From contig BFEA01000301.1 in the NCBI GenBank assembly GCA_003427395.1, forward strand, positions 1,264,638 through 1,285,084: DNA of 20,447 bases. Reading direction: 5' to 3'. The first letter of the stretch is position 1. The number at the start of each line of letters is the position of its first letter. The position numbers were made by a program, and so were the translations under genes. The notes under the pieces are model-generated. The model did no database searches. It worked only from the letters and a program-made list of their open reading frames with translations, and was not told where the DNA came from. Shown here in pieces: positions 1-9,084 of this stretch. Origin of the DNA: Chara braunii (Eukaryota > Streptophyta > Charophyceae > Charales > Characeae).

Positions 1-26
1 AGAGAGAGAAGGAGAGCGGGGGGGCT

Positions 27-82
<56 letters not shown>

Positions 83-87
83 AAAAA
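1..87. repeat. (GA)n microsatellite with A-run
   Basis: Imperfect GA at 1-16, a short G-rich break, then uninterrupted AG dinucleotides from 30 to 78 running into an A-run up to 87. A second long GA tract lies at 12386-12461. Tracts of this length are typical of eukaryotic nuclear DNA. Confidence 0.97.
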
Positions 88-96
88 GACTAAATG

Positions 97-470
97 GCAA
101 AATTGAAATATGGGTCAAATTGCGGCCGCGATCTATTTCACAGTTGAAATGATTTTTGTAAATTTATTGAGCGTTTTTGCTGGAAAGATCACAGCGAAAT
201 CAAAGAGTACTCCAATTTTCAGGTTTTTTCACGCGTTCTTCTGAGCGTGAAAACTCACTGAATTTGGAGTACTTTTTCAGTTGGCCCACACATGGTTGAG
301 TGACAAAGATGGAAAATGTGTCGAATTGGTGCGGGGATTATTTCGAGGTCTAAATGATTTTTTGAAAATGTTCTAATATTTTTCCTAGAAAGAACACGAC
401 CTCATCTATGGATTATCAAAATTTCAGATTTTTCTGCTGGTTCCTCCGAGCGCAGAAAATCGCCAAAGTT
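97..470. repeat. Degenerate ~205-bp direct duplication, one hairpin per copy
   Basis: Two diverged copies follow each other. The start near 145 (AAATGATTTTTGTAAAT) matches the start near 349 (AAATGATTTTTTGAAAA), and the hairpin near 226-253 matches the one near 430-459. The first hairpin has 9-bp arms 226-234/245-253, nested in outer 10-bp arms 206-215/264-273. The second has 8-bp arms 430-437/452-459. The loops are alike (GTTCTTCTGAG and GTTCCTCCGAG) but the stem sequences differ while still pairing. No coding potential is seen. Confidence 0.7.
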
Positions 471-571
471 GCCTTTTGCAAAACGCCTGTTTCGTTGCGC
501 CCGACTTCCCTGTTTTGACAAGACGGGCCTCAATACCTGGGCCTGAGGGCCCTTTGCAGTTCACATGCCCT

Positions 572-692
572 CACTTCTTTTCGGGGTCCGCTTTCACCTG
601 TGGACCTGTCCAACGCCCCCCACTTCTTTTTGGGGTCCGCTTCCACCTGAGGACCGGTCCTTCCTTTTTCCGAAATCCCGGTTCTACCTGAG
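572..692. repeat. 49-bp tandem repeat, two clear copies plus one diverged
   Basis: Copies start at 572 and 621 and share the words CACTTCTTTT, GGGGTCCGCTT and CACCTG. A weaker third copy starts near 659 (CTTCCTTTTTCCG ... CTACCTGAG). Short open frames cross this stretch on both strands, but the repeat itself explains them. From 693 to 904 nothing is recognised. Confidence 0.75.
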
Positions 693-910
693 CTAGCTGT
701 AGGTAGTCCGCAATTTTGCCAAGGACCGGTACCCCAAAAATTTTCACCCCCGAAAAACCCACTTGCATCCTGGTCGCCCGCTGCGAAAAATGCGACACCT
801 TGACACAGACGCCGAAGCCCACTATACCGCAGCCTTAGGGCTGCGAATTTTCAGCCTGTAGATTGGAAGATACATCGCACTAGTTTTGCCTTTCGTGATT
901 GTGGTGAGTA

Positions 911-1268
911 GTGCTAAACAGCCCAGTAAGAATCCTAGGGGTAGCAATGACCACAGAGGGACGCCCGCCAATAAATGATGATTGGATCAGTGCCCCGGCT
1001 CAACAAAAGTTGAACAACTGGAGAAACAGGCACACATCCCTGTTTAGTCACGCCCTAGTAATCAACAATGTTATCTTTGCATCATTATGGTATAAGTCAT
1101 TGCTATGGCCCTTGAGCAAAACAACCCAGAGGAACCTAAGGAAAAAGGTAGCGGCTTTCCTTTGGAGAGGGGACGGCGAGAAGAGCAACATAATAAGTCG
1201 AGTAGCGTGAGACTCGATAATCCAACCCAAGGGGAGGGGAGGTCTGGGAATAATCGACCCAGCCACAT
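911..1268 (+). pseudogene. LINE reverse transcriptase, C-terminal part (broken)
   Basis: The frame starting at 911 encodes RILGVAM, matching the K-F-L-G-V-P-I block that follows the RT active site in LINEs. It continues with KLNNWRNRHTSL, SHALVINNVIF, LWYKSLLWP and AAFLWRGD, the usual thumb-region order (W...LS..GR...INNV...LWY...P......FLW.G). A stop at 1208-1210 interrupts it, but the same frame then gives PKGRGGLGIID near 1226-1261, the conserved P..EGGLG...D block, before another stop. The ATG at 911 is not a true start; similarity begins upstream of it. In an active element this domain would copy LINE RNA at nicked target DNA. The fragment lacks the catalytic aspartates and is inactive. 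Confidence 0.85.
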
Positions 1269-1592
1269 AAGTATAAGCACTATGACTAAAATCGATTAAA
1301 AAGATCACCTTCACTCCCCAGAATCCATGGTGCATATTAGCCTTAGCACATTTGGCCCGGCTGGCCCCGGAAACCCCCCAAATAACTCACCCCCTGATAT
1401 GGTTAAAAGACCGATTCTGGTCAATCCCACGTAAACTCCCCCAAGGAAGGGAAGGGTTGGAGGGCGGTCGGACAATGAACACCTTCTGGCCATCTCTGCT
1501 AGAAACCTAGCGCAAACTGTCGCTCCCTGACAAACCTCACCCCGACCGATGGGAGGAAGTTTACCACCAACCTTTTTTTTTTAAATCGGTGG

Positions 1593-2181
1593 GTGACAAA
1601 CTCGAAAGGGTGCGTACTGTTAAGCTCATCCACACCCTGGCAAAGTTGGGTAAAAAGAGGGGTGCTCAGGGTGGGAGACCTATGGGACAAAGACAGACGT
1701 GACTGGAAAGCAGGAGACCAGTTGAGAGGAACTCTGCAGTACTGTCACCACATAGAGGAGCTTTTGGACAACTTGATTGGAGCCATCCCACTGGCATGGT
1801 ACCGAATTCTAAAACAAGGCCCCACCTTGAAGGAAGCGGACTGGGTGGCGAGTACAGAGACCCCATTAAGGATAGGTCAAGTACACACGGTCTCCCCCCA
1901 AACTGTCTTGGTCGAATACTACGCCATCACCAGAACAGGCACCCTTCAAGGAAACAGAACCCTCTTTGAATGGAAAGAGAGATCATTCATGTACCGTGTG
2001 AGAGTGATAAAAGGGTAGCAGAAGTTGGTGTTCCAGCCTTCCAAACTTATCCAGGACCTGGCACTAGACCCAACCGAATGGACTTGGAAGCTCCCTCAGA
2101 GAAAGGGTGTCCCGGACCATACCAGTCTACATCAGTTATCGGTTAAATCATCTTATAAAATGCTCAGACCTAAAAGGAGTT
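1593..2181 (+). pseudogene. LINE ORF2 linker between RT and zinc knuckle (broken)
   Basis: One frame runs from 1593 to a stop at 2016-2018 and continues in the same frame to 2181. The first part (GDLWDKDRRDW, LAWYRILKQGP) is a poorly conserved linker. The second part has TEWTWKLPQRKG followed by LSVKSSYKML, the W-x-W ... F/LSVKSAY.L pattern that precedes zf-RVT in plant LINEs. The two parts are separated only by a single in-frame stop. The stretch 1269-1592 between RT and this fragment shows no clear similarity and holds a T-run at about 1571-1580. Identification rests on position and the SVKSSYK block; the N-terminal half alone would not be recognisable. Confidence 0.72.
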
Positions 2182-2185
2182 GAGA

Positions 2186-2990
2186 GACGCAATCAACGAC
2201 TTGTCGTCTAAACACTTAAATGTGGATCGCTCTCTTCTAACACCAATCCGATGGTTAAAGCAAAAAAAATCTAAACTCATGAAGATTACCTCCCTGCAGT
2301 GACAAATTGTTCATCGCTGCCTACCAACCAACGATTGGCTGACTGATCGCACTAATTTAGAACAAAGAGGTCTGCTACTTCCATGGTGTCCGAGGTGCTT
2401 GAGTCTTTTCCCCTCCACAAACAAATGGAGACTATTAAACACATCTTCATGCAATGCCCGATCGCCCAATTCACATGGAGATGGTGGGACCGCATATGGA
2501 GGAAAATGGAAGTGAAAATCCCTTGGATGTGGTCCTAGTAAGCCATATTGGTTGGCCATTGGCCGCCGCAAGTAGCAGCCACGATCTTTGTAGAAAATAT
2601 GTACTTGGAAGGAGAGGAGTGTTATGGGCACTTTGGTGGCAGAGATGCACCTTTGCCATGAAAAAGGTGAGAGTAGAAGGGTCAAAAATCACAGAACAGA
2701 TCCAACAGCAGGTGCAAGCGGAACTCACACAAAGATGGTTAGACATAAAAGCACAGCTAGACCACTTTAGCCAAATCGGAGATGTCAGGAGACAAAGTTC
2801 AGTCTTCTGCTCAGATTGGATAGGAGGGGAGAAAGAGGGATGGATAGCAAGAGTAGAGTGGAGCGGAGATAGGGGAGAGGAACAAAGGGATTTGGAAGAC
2901 ATGAGAGATTATCATCTTACTTTTAAAGACTGGAGTAACATAGAACCCACATTCCTACTGCGACCTCCCTCAGACTTCCTGGACCCGTTG
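2186..2990 (+). pseudogene. LINE zf-RVT zinc knuckle and C-terminal tail (frameshifted)
   Basis: Three frames together make the module. The frame from 2186 gives RDAINDLSSK, passes a stop at 2300-2302, then gives VHRCLPTNDWLTDR and LLLPWCPRCL, containing the C-x2-C half of the knuckle. A shift into the frame at 2425 gives ETIKHIFMQCPIAQFTWRWW, the H-x4-C half, ending at a stop near 2539. A second shift joins the frame open from 2454 to 3302, where GVLWALWWQRC near 2620-2650 matches the post-knuckle 'LW..W..R' block. A charged, Gln-rich tail follows to about 2990. Residues after about 3046 are read from a different repeat, so the 282-residue open frame is a chance chimera and not a protein. 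Confidence 0.8.
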
Positions 2991-3049
2991 TCGGGCGCGG
3001 CGGTCCCACACCCAGACACAAAGTATTTTTTGGTGTTGAACCTCACGGT

Positions 3050-3323
3050 CGCATCACGCAGGAGTTTTAGAAGCTTTTCAGCCAAAGACCAACTCCGATC
3101 GTGCGCGCCAGCTATACCTCTCGCGACTCCCTGCGACAGGACAGAGACCCCACGAGGTACAACTCACCTCCATCTGCGCGAGCTGTCACCATCCCTTAGG
3201 TGGGCGTATCCCTGCTGGGTTGTTGACTCACGTGCGAAGGTTTTTACTTGCAATCGCAGAGGTAAGTCAACCGAGGGCGTTTGCTCGATCACCGTAGCAT
3301 AGGCATACGCGCGGTTGAACGCC
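3050..3323 (-). repeat. Conserved ~275-bp segment, copy 1 (inverted relative to copy 2)
   Basis: The reverse complement of 17399-17676 aligns along nearly the whole length with this segment. The best-matching block is the ~38 bases near 3180-3217, which include AGCTGTCACCATCCCTTAGG and GTGGGCGTATCC. Other matches are ATCACGCAGGA near 3053, TACCTCTCGCGA near 3114, CAATCGCAGAGGT near 3250 and GTAGCATAGG near 3294. Strand is given relative to copy 2, which sits just before a candidate primer-binding site. I infer an LTR-derived sequence; no primer-binding site is seen beside this copy, so it may be truncated or solo. Confidence 0.75.
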
Positions 3324-4749
3324 TAAGACTGACCCGTATACACGTCGGGCATCGGGACGCTAATCTCCCGGACCGACTTACAAATCACGTCGACTTGACC
3401 AACGAATGTTTCCGCTTTACTACGCTTTGCTTATAAATAGTTTCTATAGGTATGACTCATAACCTATTCCATTTTCAAAGCAGTATCCCTCTCAGTACTT
3501 AAATTATCAGGGGTTACGCATAAGACACATACCCATCCTACCTAGTGATTAAGTCCATTTGACATATCTCTCTATGAAAACCCTTTAACCATAACATACA
3601 TACATGCGAAGTAAGATAAGGCTGAGTAATCAGGCGAGGATATGTCACATACACGTAACACATTCACATAAATAGTTTGAATTCATCAAGGGAAAAACAT
3701 AGGTCTTTGACTTTTCAAACATGTATAGATGAAATGAACATAAAATGACTAAGGCTTGTAGCCTTAGCAATAATCTTAATCTGTTTAACAATCGGGGAAA
3801 GGCGCAAGGTTGGGTACTCAAACCAATCGCGCACTGATAGAACATCTGGATCAAGGCCCATAATAACATAAGTTTCTCAATGGGTTGTCGTGAATAGCAT
3901 GTGGCTGGTCGTTTTACTGATCTGCAAACAAGAGTCAATCACATTTCACAATTCTAACAAAGTCAACCATTCATTCACTTTACCCATATTACATTTATAC
4001 TTCCGATCCTCTCAGCCAGACATTCCCTTTTTGACTTAGTCATTCATCCAAAATCTGACTTCAGCCATTTCAAGGATCCTTTTGACCAAAACACAGACTC
4101 TTTAGACAATGGATGCCTTTTCGTGCAGAGGCCAATGTAAAGTGTGACTGTCGAGGGTGAGAATGAGGGTTAAGTTGGCGAACCAACTTGTTATCATAAG
4201 GCAACATGATGTAGTCTTGTATAGACTCATAATGAGTTCTCTTGAAAGTAAAAGTGACTTGCGATCACACACAGGTCAACACGGTCTCAACACCTCTTTG
4301 TTGTCGACATGACCCTATCTGAAGTTCAATATAGTGAACTTCGGTTTAGTCAGGAATAATACTACATCGATATAACTCCCCTTAGGCCGCCTCTCTAACC
4401 TCTTATCAGACCAATCTCTTAGAGTTAGTCGTCTAAAGGAAGCGAAATATAAAGCTAACATCACTAATATTTTCTGCCCTATCATACGATTCCCCACTTA
4501 AGATATGCACATGCAAAACATCATCAACTCATCTAGAATAAAATCATAAGATAGATATGAATCAAGAGGTTAAGACATGTGACACGGGGCCACATTCCTT
4601 TTACCTCCACCTCAATAGAATCAGGAAGCGGTCTATCAGTAATGGATCGATCTCTTTTCAGGGCTTTCACGTTTTCCTGTCTATCGAGAAGATTAGTAAC
4701 ACTATGGTAGACCACTCGGGATCTACTCATCTTCACTGGGCGTATGCTT
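3324..4749. other. AT-rich stretch without genes; perfect short hairpins
   Basis: No credible coding region is seen; the open frames here are short and unlike any family I know. Three perfect inverted repeats stand out: 3749-3756/3760-3767 (CTAAGGCT, loop TGT), 4172-4178/4183-4189 (AAGTTGG, loop CGAA) and 4321-4328/4335-4342 (GAAGTTCA, 6-nt loop). Stems of 7-8 bp are expected by chance a few times in 20 kb, so singly they prove nothing. If 3050-3323 is the end of an LTR, this stretch would be its upstream part on the - strand. Confidence 0.5.
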
Positions 4750-5335
4750 GTGATAGGGTAGACCTCAAGGGCCTTGCTTCGCTTATTTACTGTCTTGCAT
4801 TAGATCAAGGTCAGATGGTAATAAGGCGGGCTTCTGGGAGCCTCGCTCCTCTTACTACCACTTCCTTCATCCATGCGGTTGGCCAATAGGGCAGGCATCT
4901 CGGTGCCTTGCTCCTCCTACTGCCGCTTGCATTAAAGCACCGCTGGCGGGTAATAAGGCAGCCTTCTCGGAGCCTTGCTACTCTCATCACACCTTTCGTG
5001 CCATTATTGCGATAAGGCAGGCTTTTCGGAGCCCTGCTACTCTTATCACACTATTTGTGCCATTATTGCGATATGGCAGGCTTCTCGGAGCCTTGCTACT
5101 CTTATCACACTGTTCGTGCCATTATTGCGATAAGGCAGGCTTCTCGGAGCCTTGCTAGTGCTATCACACTGTCCGTGCCATTATTGCGATAAGGCAGACT
5201 TCTCTTATCACCACCTCCCTTTTGTGCGGGTTGGTAATAGGGCAGGCCTCATGGAGTCTCCCTCCTCCTATTACCACAAAAGCAGATTCAGGTAATAAGG
5301 CGGGTCTCTTGGGACCTCACTCCTCTTATTACCCC
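4750..5335 (-). repeat. Hairpin repeat cluster A: ~60-bp dyad units in tandem
   Basis: About ten units start near 4751, 4817, 4881, 4951, 5010, 5069, 5128, 5187 (shortened), 5233 and 5291. The middle units have a ~59-bp period and share the loop TCTCGG and the spacer GTGCCATTATTGCGATAAGG. Each full unit is a dyad. Outer arms include 4817-4825/4851-4859, 5233-5241/5267-5275 (perfect 9 bp) and 5291-5299/5325-5333 (perfect 9 bp). Inner arms read GGCT/AGCC, GGCA/TGCC or GGTC/GACC in different copies. Strand is my inference: mismatched pairs are A.C on +, hence G.T on -. Confidence 0.85.
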
Positions 5336-5351
5336 TGCTAGCTTACTTCTT

Positions 5352-6515
5352 TTGGAAGAACCCTTGTGTCTTAGTGTCACTGTGTCTGTGTGTCGCAACA
5401 TCTATTTGTGTTTGTCACGACATTTGTATGTGTTTGTCACAGTATCTGTGTATATCTGTTTTATATTTCATTGTGCCCTTGTATGTGTCACAGTGTATGT
5501 GTCAATGTCACAGTGTCTGTGTGTGTTTGTCACAGTTTGACTGTGTGTTTCCATTGTACACTGAGTGTCATCGTGCACTATGTGTCTGTGCACTATGTCA
5601 CAGTATGTCTATTGTGTGAGCGTCAGCTATGTCACTTGTCACTATATGTCTCTTTGTCTGTGTTATTGCGCATTGTTTTCAAAGACTAGTCGTCCGATCT
5701 GCAACGGTCCGCGAGTACAATCCACAATGACTCTCTATGTGTTCCACTGTGTATGTGTGTTTGTCACCGTGTGACTGTGTGGATCACATTGTCTGTGTGT
5801 GTGTCTGTGTCACAATGGCCGTGCGTGTTTCACTGTGTATCTGTGTTATGGCGTGCCTGTGACTGTGCGTGACTGTGTATGTGACTGTGCACTCTGTGTG
5901 ACCATGCATTGTGTGTCTGTGCACTGTGTTTCACTGTGCACTGTGTGTTCGTGCCTTAGGAGCTGCAGCCGTAGCACAAGTCTTTGTTGCTACAGTGTCG
6001 AAAGGTCAAGTCTGCGGTCTTCCGGAAGACCCGGAAGTGATCTTTCGTGAGTCTAAGTATGCAATCCGTAGGCAACTGGGCAAGCCCAGTCAGCGATACC
6101 CAGTCCCGGTCGCATTTTGTCAAGTCAACAAATACCATGTGGGACTGTGTGCATGTGTCTATCTCTGCGTGTGTCACGGTGCACTATGTGTGCTCCACTG
6201 TGTGACTGCGTGGTTTCACAGTGTCTGTCACCTTGACTGTGTATCCGTGTATGTCTGTTGTATGTGTGCGGGTCACATTGTGACCGTGCGTTTTCTCTGA
6301 GTACTTTGCATGTAATTGTACACTGTGTGTCATCATGCATTGTGTCTGTGCACCATGACTGTGTGTGTCACTGCGTCTGTATGTATGTGATTGTCACGGT
6401 GTGACTGTGTCACTGTGTGTGTGTGACTGTGTCACTTTGTGTGTGTGTGTGACTGTGTGTATGTGTGACTGTGTCACTGTGTATGTGTGTGACTGAGTGT
6501 GCGTGTGTGTGGTGG
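5352..6515. repeat. Degenerate TG-rich low-complexity DNA (TGTGTC/TGTCAC words)
   Basis: Long runs of TGTGTCTGTG, CACTGTGTGTC and TGTCAC words with no fixed period, densest at 5352-5660, 5730-5945 and 6140-6515. Several overlapping open frames exist on both strands because this composition lacks stop codons. They encode monotonous Cys/Val/Ser or His/Thr strings and are not genes. Two non-repetitive interruptions occur, near 5680-5728 and at 5946-6140. Confidence 0.85.
5946..6140 (+). other. Unique-sequence island inside the TG-rich tract
   Basis: Ordinary-complexity sequence flanked on both sides by TG-rich repeat. It stays open in the frame that begins at 5911 and runs to 6300, giving a mixed-composition stretch with ALGAAAVAQVFVATVSKG and later YAIRRQLGKPSQRYPVPVAF. 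I do not recognise the peptide. It contains short dyads such as TCTTCCGGAAGA near 6018. It may be an old insertion, a captured exon fragment or leftover sequence around which the repeat expanded. Confidence 0.35.
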
Positions 6516-6742
6516 TATTTAGGGTGATCCAGAATTGTGTATATGCGAACGGTGGTGTTGGACACAATGAATGGAGTTGGGACGTCCCGGCGCTGTTGCG
6601 CCATAGCCTGTTGAAGCGAGTTTGCATCCAAACTGTATTCTTGGTTGCCACATCTCTGAGCTTGTTGCAGGCGATGTGCGCCAGTGTGAATCACCATCTG
6701 TTTGTATGTATGCGAAGTGAACGTGAAAGCGAGTCTGATTGC

Positions 6743-6743
<1 letters not shown>

Positions 6744-6807
<64 letters not shown>
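6744..6807. repeat. (TAA)21 microsatellite
   Basis: About 64 bases of uninterrupted TAA. It gives an isoleucine run in one frame of a short open frame at 6497-6820, which is therefore not treated as a gene. Perfect length suggests a young, unstable locus. Confidence 0.97.
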
Positions 6808-6808
<1 letters not shown>

Positions 6809-6965
6809 CAGGGAAGATGAGCGATAACGAACTTTAGAAATCAACAGCATCATACACATGTGACCAAATAGTCGTGACATCGATCCAAAAACAGAATTGC
6901 ATTACGAGTCCCACCAAATAAGAACGCAGCAAAAACTCATAATTGACAATGCTGGAATAGTCTCA

Positions 6966-7145
6966 TCATCATCAACACATAACTATTATAGATATCCTAT
7001 ATGACGCTCGGCGCCCAGACTACATACGACAGACAGATCCTATCTAACCTACTCTACAATGCCGAAGTTGACGACAACAATTCTTCCGAAGTATGAGCAG
7101 ATAGCGACCAATGTCGTTTGCCTCAGTGTCATGTATGTTTCTCGT
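6966..7145. repeat. ~150-bp dispersed repeat, copy 1
   Basis: Matches 7488-7665 in the same orientation. Shared words in order: GGCGCCCA, CTACAATG, CGAAG/CGCAG, GACG-CAACAATTC, CGACCAATGTCG, GTCTCTCG/GTTTCTCG. Each copy is followed by pyrimidine- or CA-rich simple repeat (7205-7323 and 7689-7722), as often seen behind short retroposons. No internal tRNA-type promoter boxes were found. Confidence 0.65.
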
Positions 7146-7204
7146 ATCACTCATAACCTCGATCCCTCACTCACAGATGCCACGTGCACCCAAGGATCAC
7201 CATG

Positions 7205-7323
7205 CACCTTCTCTCTTTCTGTTTCTTTCCCTCTCTCTCTTCTTCCTCTCTCTCATACACAATCTTTTTCTCTCTTCTCTTTTTCCTCTTCTCTCATTCT
7301 CTCCCTCGCTCTCTCTCTCTCTC
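7205..7323. repeat. CT-rich low-complexity tract
   Basis: Almost pure pyrimidine, made of CTCTTT, TCTCTC and TTTCC words. Open frames at 7059-7385 and 7111-7404 owe their Leu/Ser/Phe runs to it and are not called as genes. Confidence 0.9.
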
Positions 7324-7487
7324 CTTACTGCAAAGAAAATGAGCAACATCGATATAATAATATTCAGACTGCACATTCATATTGAAAGCCAGATCGTACC
7401 ATAGTGTCCAGAAAGCAGCATTGCACCAATATGACGCTAATGGAGACTCGTAACACTGAAAACCAATGTCAATGAAAGCTTGCTTTC

Positions 7488-7665
7488 GCCACCACCAACA
7501 TATGTATCCAGGACCTTCTCCCTACATGGCGCTTGGCGCCCAACCTACGAATGGTAGATACTACCTAGCCTATCTACAATGTCGCAGGTGACGTCAACAA
7601 TTCCTCGACGTACAAGCAAATCTCGACCAATGTCGATCGCTTCAAGCATCAAGTAAGTCTCTCGC
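7488..7665. repeat. ~150-bp dispersed repeat, copy 2
   Basis: Direct-orientation partner of 6966-7145; best conserved from about 7525 (GCGCTTGGCGCCCAA) to 7665. The GGCGCCCA word in both copies resembles part of a tRNA-Lys-type primer-binding site, but the match stops after about 12 bases, so no primer-binding site is claimed. Confidence 0.65.
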
Positions 7666-7688
7666 TTTTACTTCTCTTTCGTCTTCCG

Positions 7689-7722
7689 CACACACTCACA
7701 CACACACACACACACGCACACC
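7689..7722. repeat. (CA)n microsatellite
   Basis: CA dinucleotides with a few interruptions, directly downstream of the second ~150-bp repeat copy. Confidence 0.9.
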
Positions 7723-7884
7723 TCGCCTCCAATCAGCCAGTGCATACTTCCATGTATCCGTTATAGATTCACGTGATTTTGCTAATCCTATCGATGAAAA
7801 TATCATAAAGTTCGTCGTGCGGCACACGCTTACACACGAGAGAAGCTTAACAACAATCGTATTTTTCATCACCAATTCAGGACA

Positions 7885-8061
7885 CCCTTCACCACTTCAG
7901 GATGCAGCCTGCCTAAACAGGTGGTTTTCAGGGTCTTCGGACCTTTCACCACTTCAGGACCATTCAGGTATGAAAATCCTGAATGGTCCTGAAGTGGTGA
8001 AAGCTCCGAAGACCCTGAAAACCACATGTTTAGGCAGGCTGCATCCTCAAGTGGTGAAGGG
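7885..8061. repeat. Foldback palindrome, 84-bp arms
   Basis: Arm 7885-7968 and arm 7978-8061 are reverse complements, with three mismatches over 84 positions in my reading and a 9-nt centre TATGAAAAT. The sequence unit (CACCACTTCAGGATGCAGCC, then TTTTCAGGGTCTTCGGACC, then CCATTCAGG) appears again downstream in direct orientation. The palindrome is therefore two head-to-head copies of one unit. The transcript would form a very stable hairpin. A foldback or MITE-like element is possible, but no transposase or terminal duplication is visible. The open frame 7817-8197 spans it and is a by-product. Confidence 0.9.
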
Positions 8062-8300
8062 TGGTTTTCAAGTTCATGGTCTTCGGACCTTTCACCACTT
8101 CAAGACCATTCCAGATTTTCAGACCGCCCAAAACTCTCACTTGACCACTTCAGGACACCCTTCACCACTTCAGGATGCAGCCTGCCTAAACTGGTAGTTT
8201 TCAGGGTCTTCGGACCTTTCATCACTTCATGACCATTCAGGATTTTCAAACTCCTCAAAACTCTCACTTCAGAATTTTCATTCCTGAATTTTCAGCTACC
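8062..8300. repeat. Two further direct copies of the foldback unit
   Basis: A partial copy at about 8062-8125 (TGGTCTTCGGACCTTTCACC, then ACTTCAAGACCATTCC) and a fuller copy at about 8150-8250 (CACCACTTCAGGATGCAGCC ... GTCTTCGGACCTTTCATCAC). Shared spacer words AAAACTCTCACTT and ATTTTCA follow both. With the palindrome this makes about four unit copies, one of them inverted. Confidence 0.8.
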
Positions 8301-8384
8301 CGATAACCGTTTGTGTTACACACACTGAAACACACACCTTTGTAGGAATGTATCCTTCCTTGTTCTAGCGTTAGGTTCATTCAC

Positions 8385-8420
8385 TTTATTTATTTATTTA
8401 TTTATTTGTTTATTTATTTT
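8385..8420. repeat. (TTTA)n microsatellite
   Basis: About nine TTTA/TTTG tetranucleotides. Confidence 0.9.
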
Positions 8421-9084
8421 ACCTGTTTTGTCGCTGATAATGTCGGAAGTGAGCCGCATGATATGAGACTTACTTGTTTCTTTCTCTCGTCATCGTTATC
8501 GTTGTCTGCGTGACAGTGTTCGGCGCCCCTCCCCCCAGCTCAGCAACACGATTCATCTCGACATCCAACATACGACCTCATCATGGAGGACCCGACCGGT
8601 ACAAGTTTGCCTTCCAACGAGTCGGGCGGATGATGAATCCGCCCTCATGACGTTGTCGGCGCGAATACCCTTACAAGGGTATCTGCCCTGGTTTTTGTAA
8701 GTGACAGAAAGTAAGTTTTGCTCAAAATTTGAGTATACCGTGCAAAGTCGCGGTTGCTTTTTGTTCACGCTGACTGAATGGTTGACTGGAAGTAGAGAGT
8801 ATGTGAGCGCGCAGTTTTGAGGTGCGCGTGATGATTTTTATTTTAATACTCTAAAGTCGGCGTTTCCGCCAGCAAAATTTTTATTTTTTTGATTAAAACT
8901 AGGAAAGTTTTTTTCTTTATATTGAAGTGACCATGGTGCGTGTGCGCTCATACGGAAGACGTCATCAGGCAGTGATATTTGCTTTCAGGCGCTGATTGGA
9001 GCATGCAAGAGAAAATAAAACGCGAGCGGTGGCCTCCGCATGGCAGATGCGGGGGGGTGACAGTCGTGGACGGAGCCGGACCCT
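8421..9084. other. No gene recognised; two adjacent perfect hairpins
   Basis: Open frames are short and unrecognised. Perfect inverted repeats lie at 8624-8630/8638-8644 (GGGCGGA, loop TGATGAA) and 8665-8670/8677-8682 (ATACCC, 6-nt loop). Another is at about 9037-9053 (CCGCAT/ATGCGG). The T- and A-rich piece 8830-8925 holds nothing clear. Confidence 0.5.

Larger units (their letters stand above)
905..2990 (+). mobile_element. 5'-truncated, decayed LINE (non-LTR retrotransposon)
   Basis: A run of fragments in the order expected for the C-terminal half of a plant-type LINE ORF2: the end of the reverse transcriptase (905-1268), the linker ending in a W-x-W ... SVKSSYKML stretch (about 2022-2181), the zf-RVT zinc knuckle (about 2303-2540) and a C-terminal tail (2541-2990). 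The coding frame is recoverable only by changing frame several times and reading through stops, so the copy is dead. The endonuclease domain and the catalytic YADD part of the RT are absent upstream of 905, which fits the usual 5' truncation of LINE insertions. No 3' poly-A and no clear target-site duplication were found. The tail runs directly into the repeat at 3050-3323. Confidence 0.85.

Noticed and set aside
2454-3302. 282-codon open frame, longest in the window
   Set aside because: Its first part uses the wrong frame of the LINE zinc-knuckle region, its middle is the LINE tail and its last ~85 codons read through an unrelated repeat that also occurs at 17399-17676.
4750-5335. CRISPR-like array
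   Set aside because: Repeats are degenerate with changing stems, the spacers are themselves repeated, and the window is eukaryotic.
5352-6697. Many open frames of 60-130 codons on both strands
   Set aside because: They come from TG/TGTC low-complexity sequence that lacks stop codons; the peptides are monotonous Cys/Val/Ser or His/Thr strings and overlap one another.
7526-7545. tRNA-Lys-type primer-binding site (TGGCGCCCAA...)
   Set aside because: The match ends after about 12 bases and no LTR boundary or internal element sequence is present.
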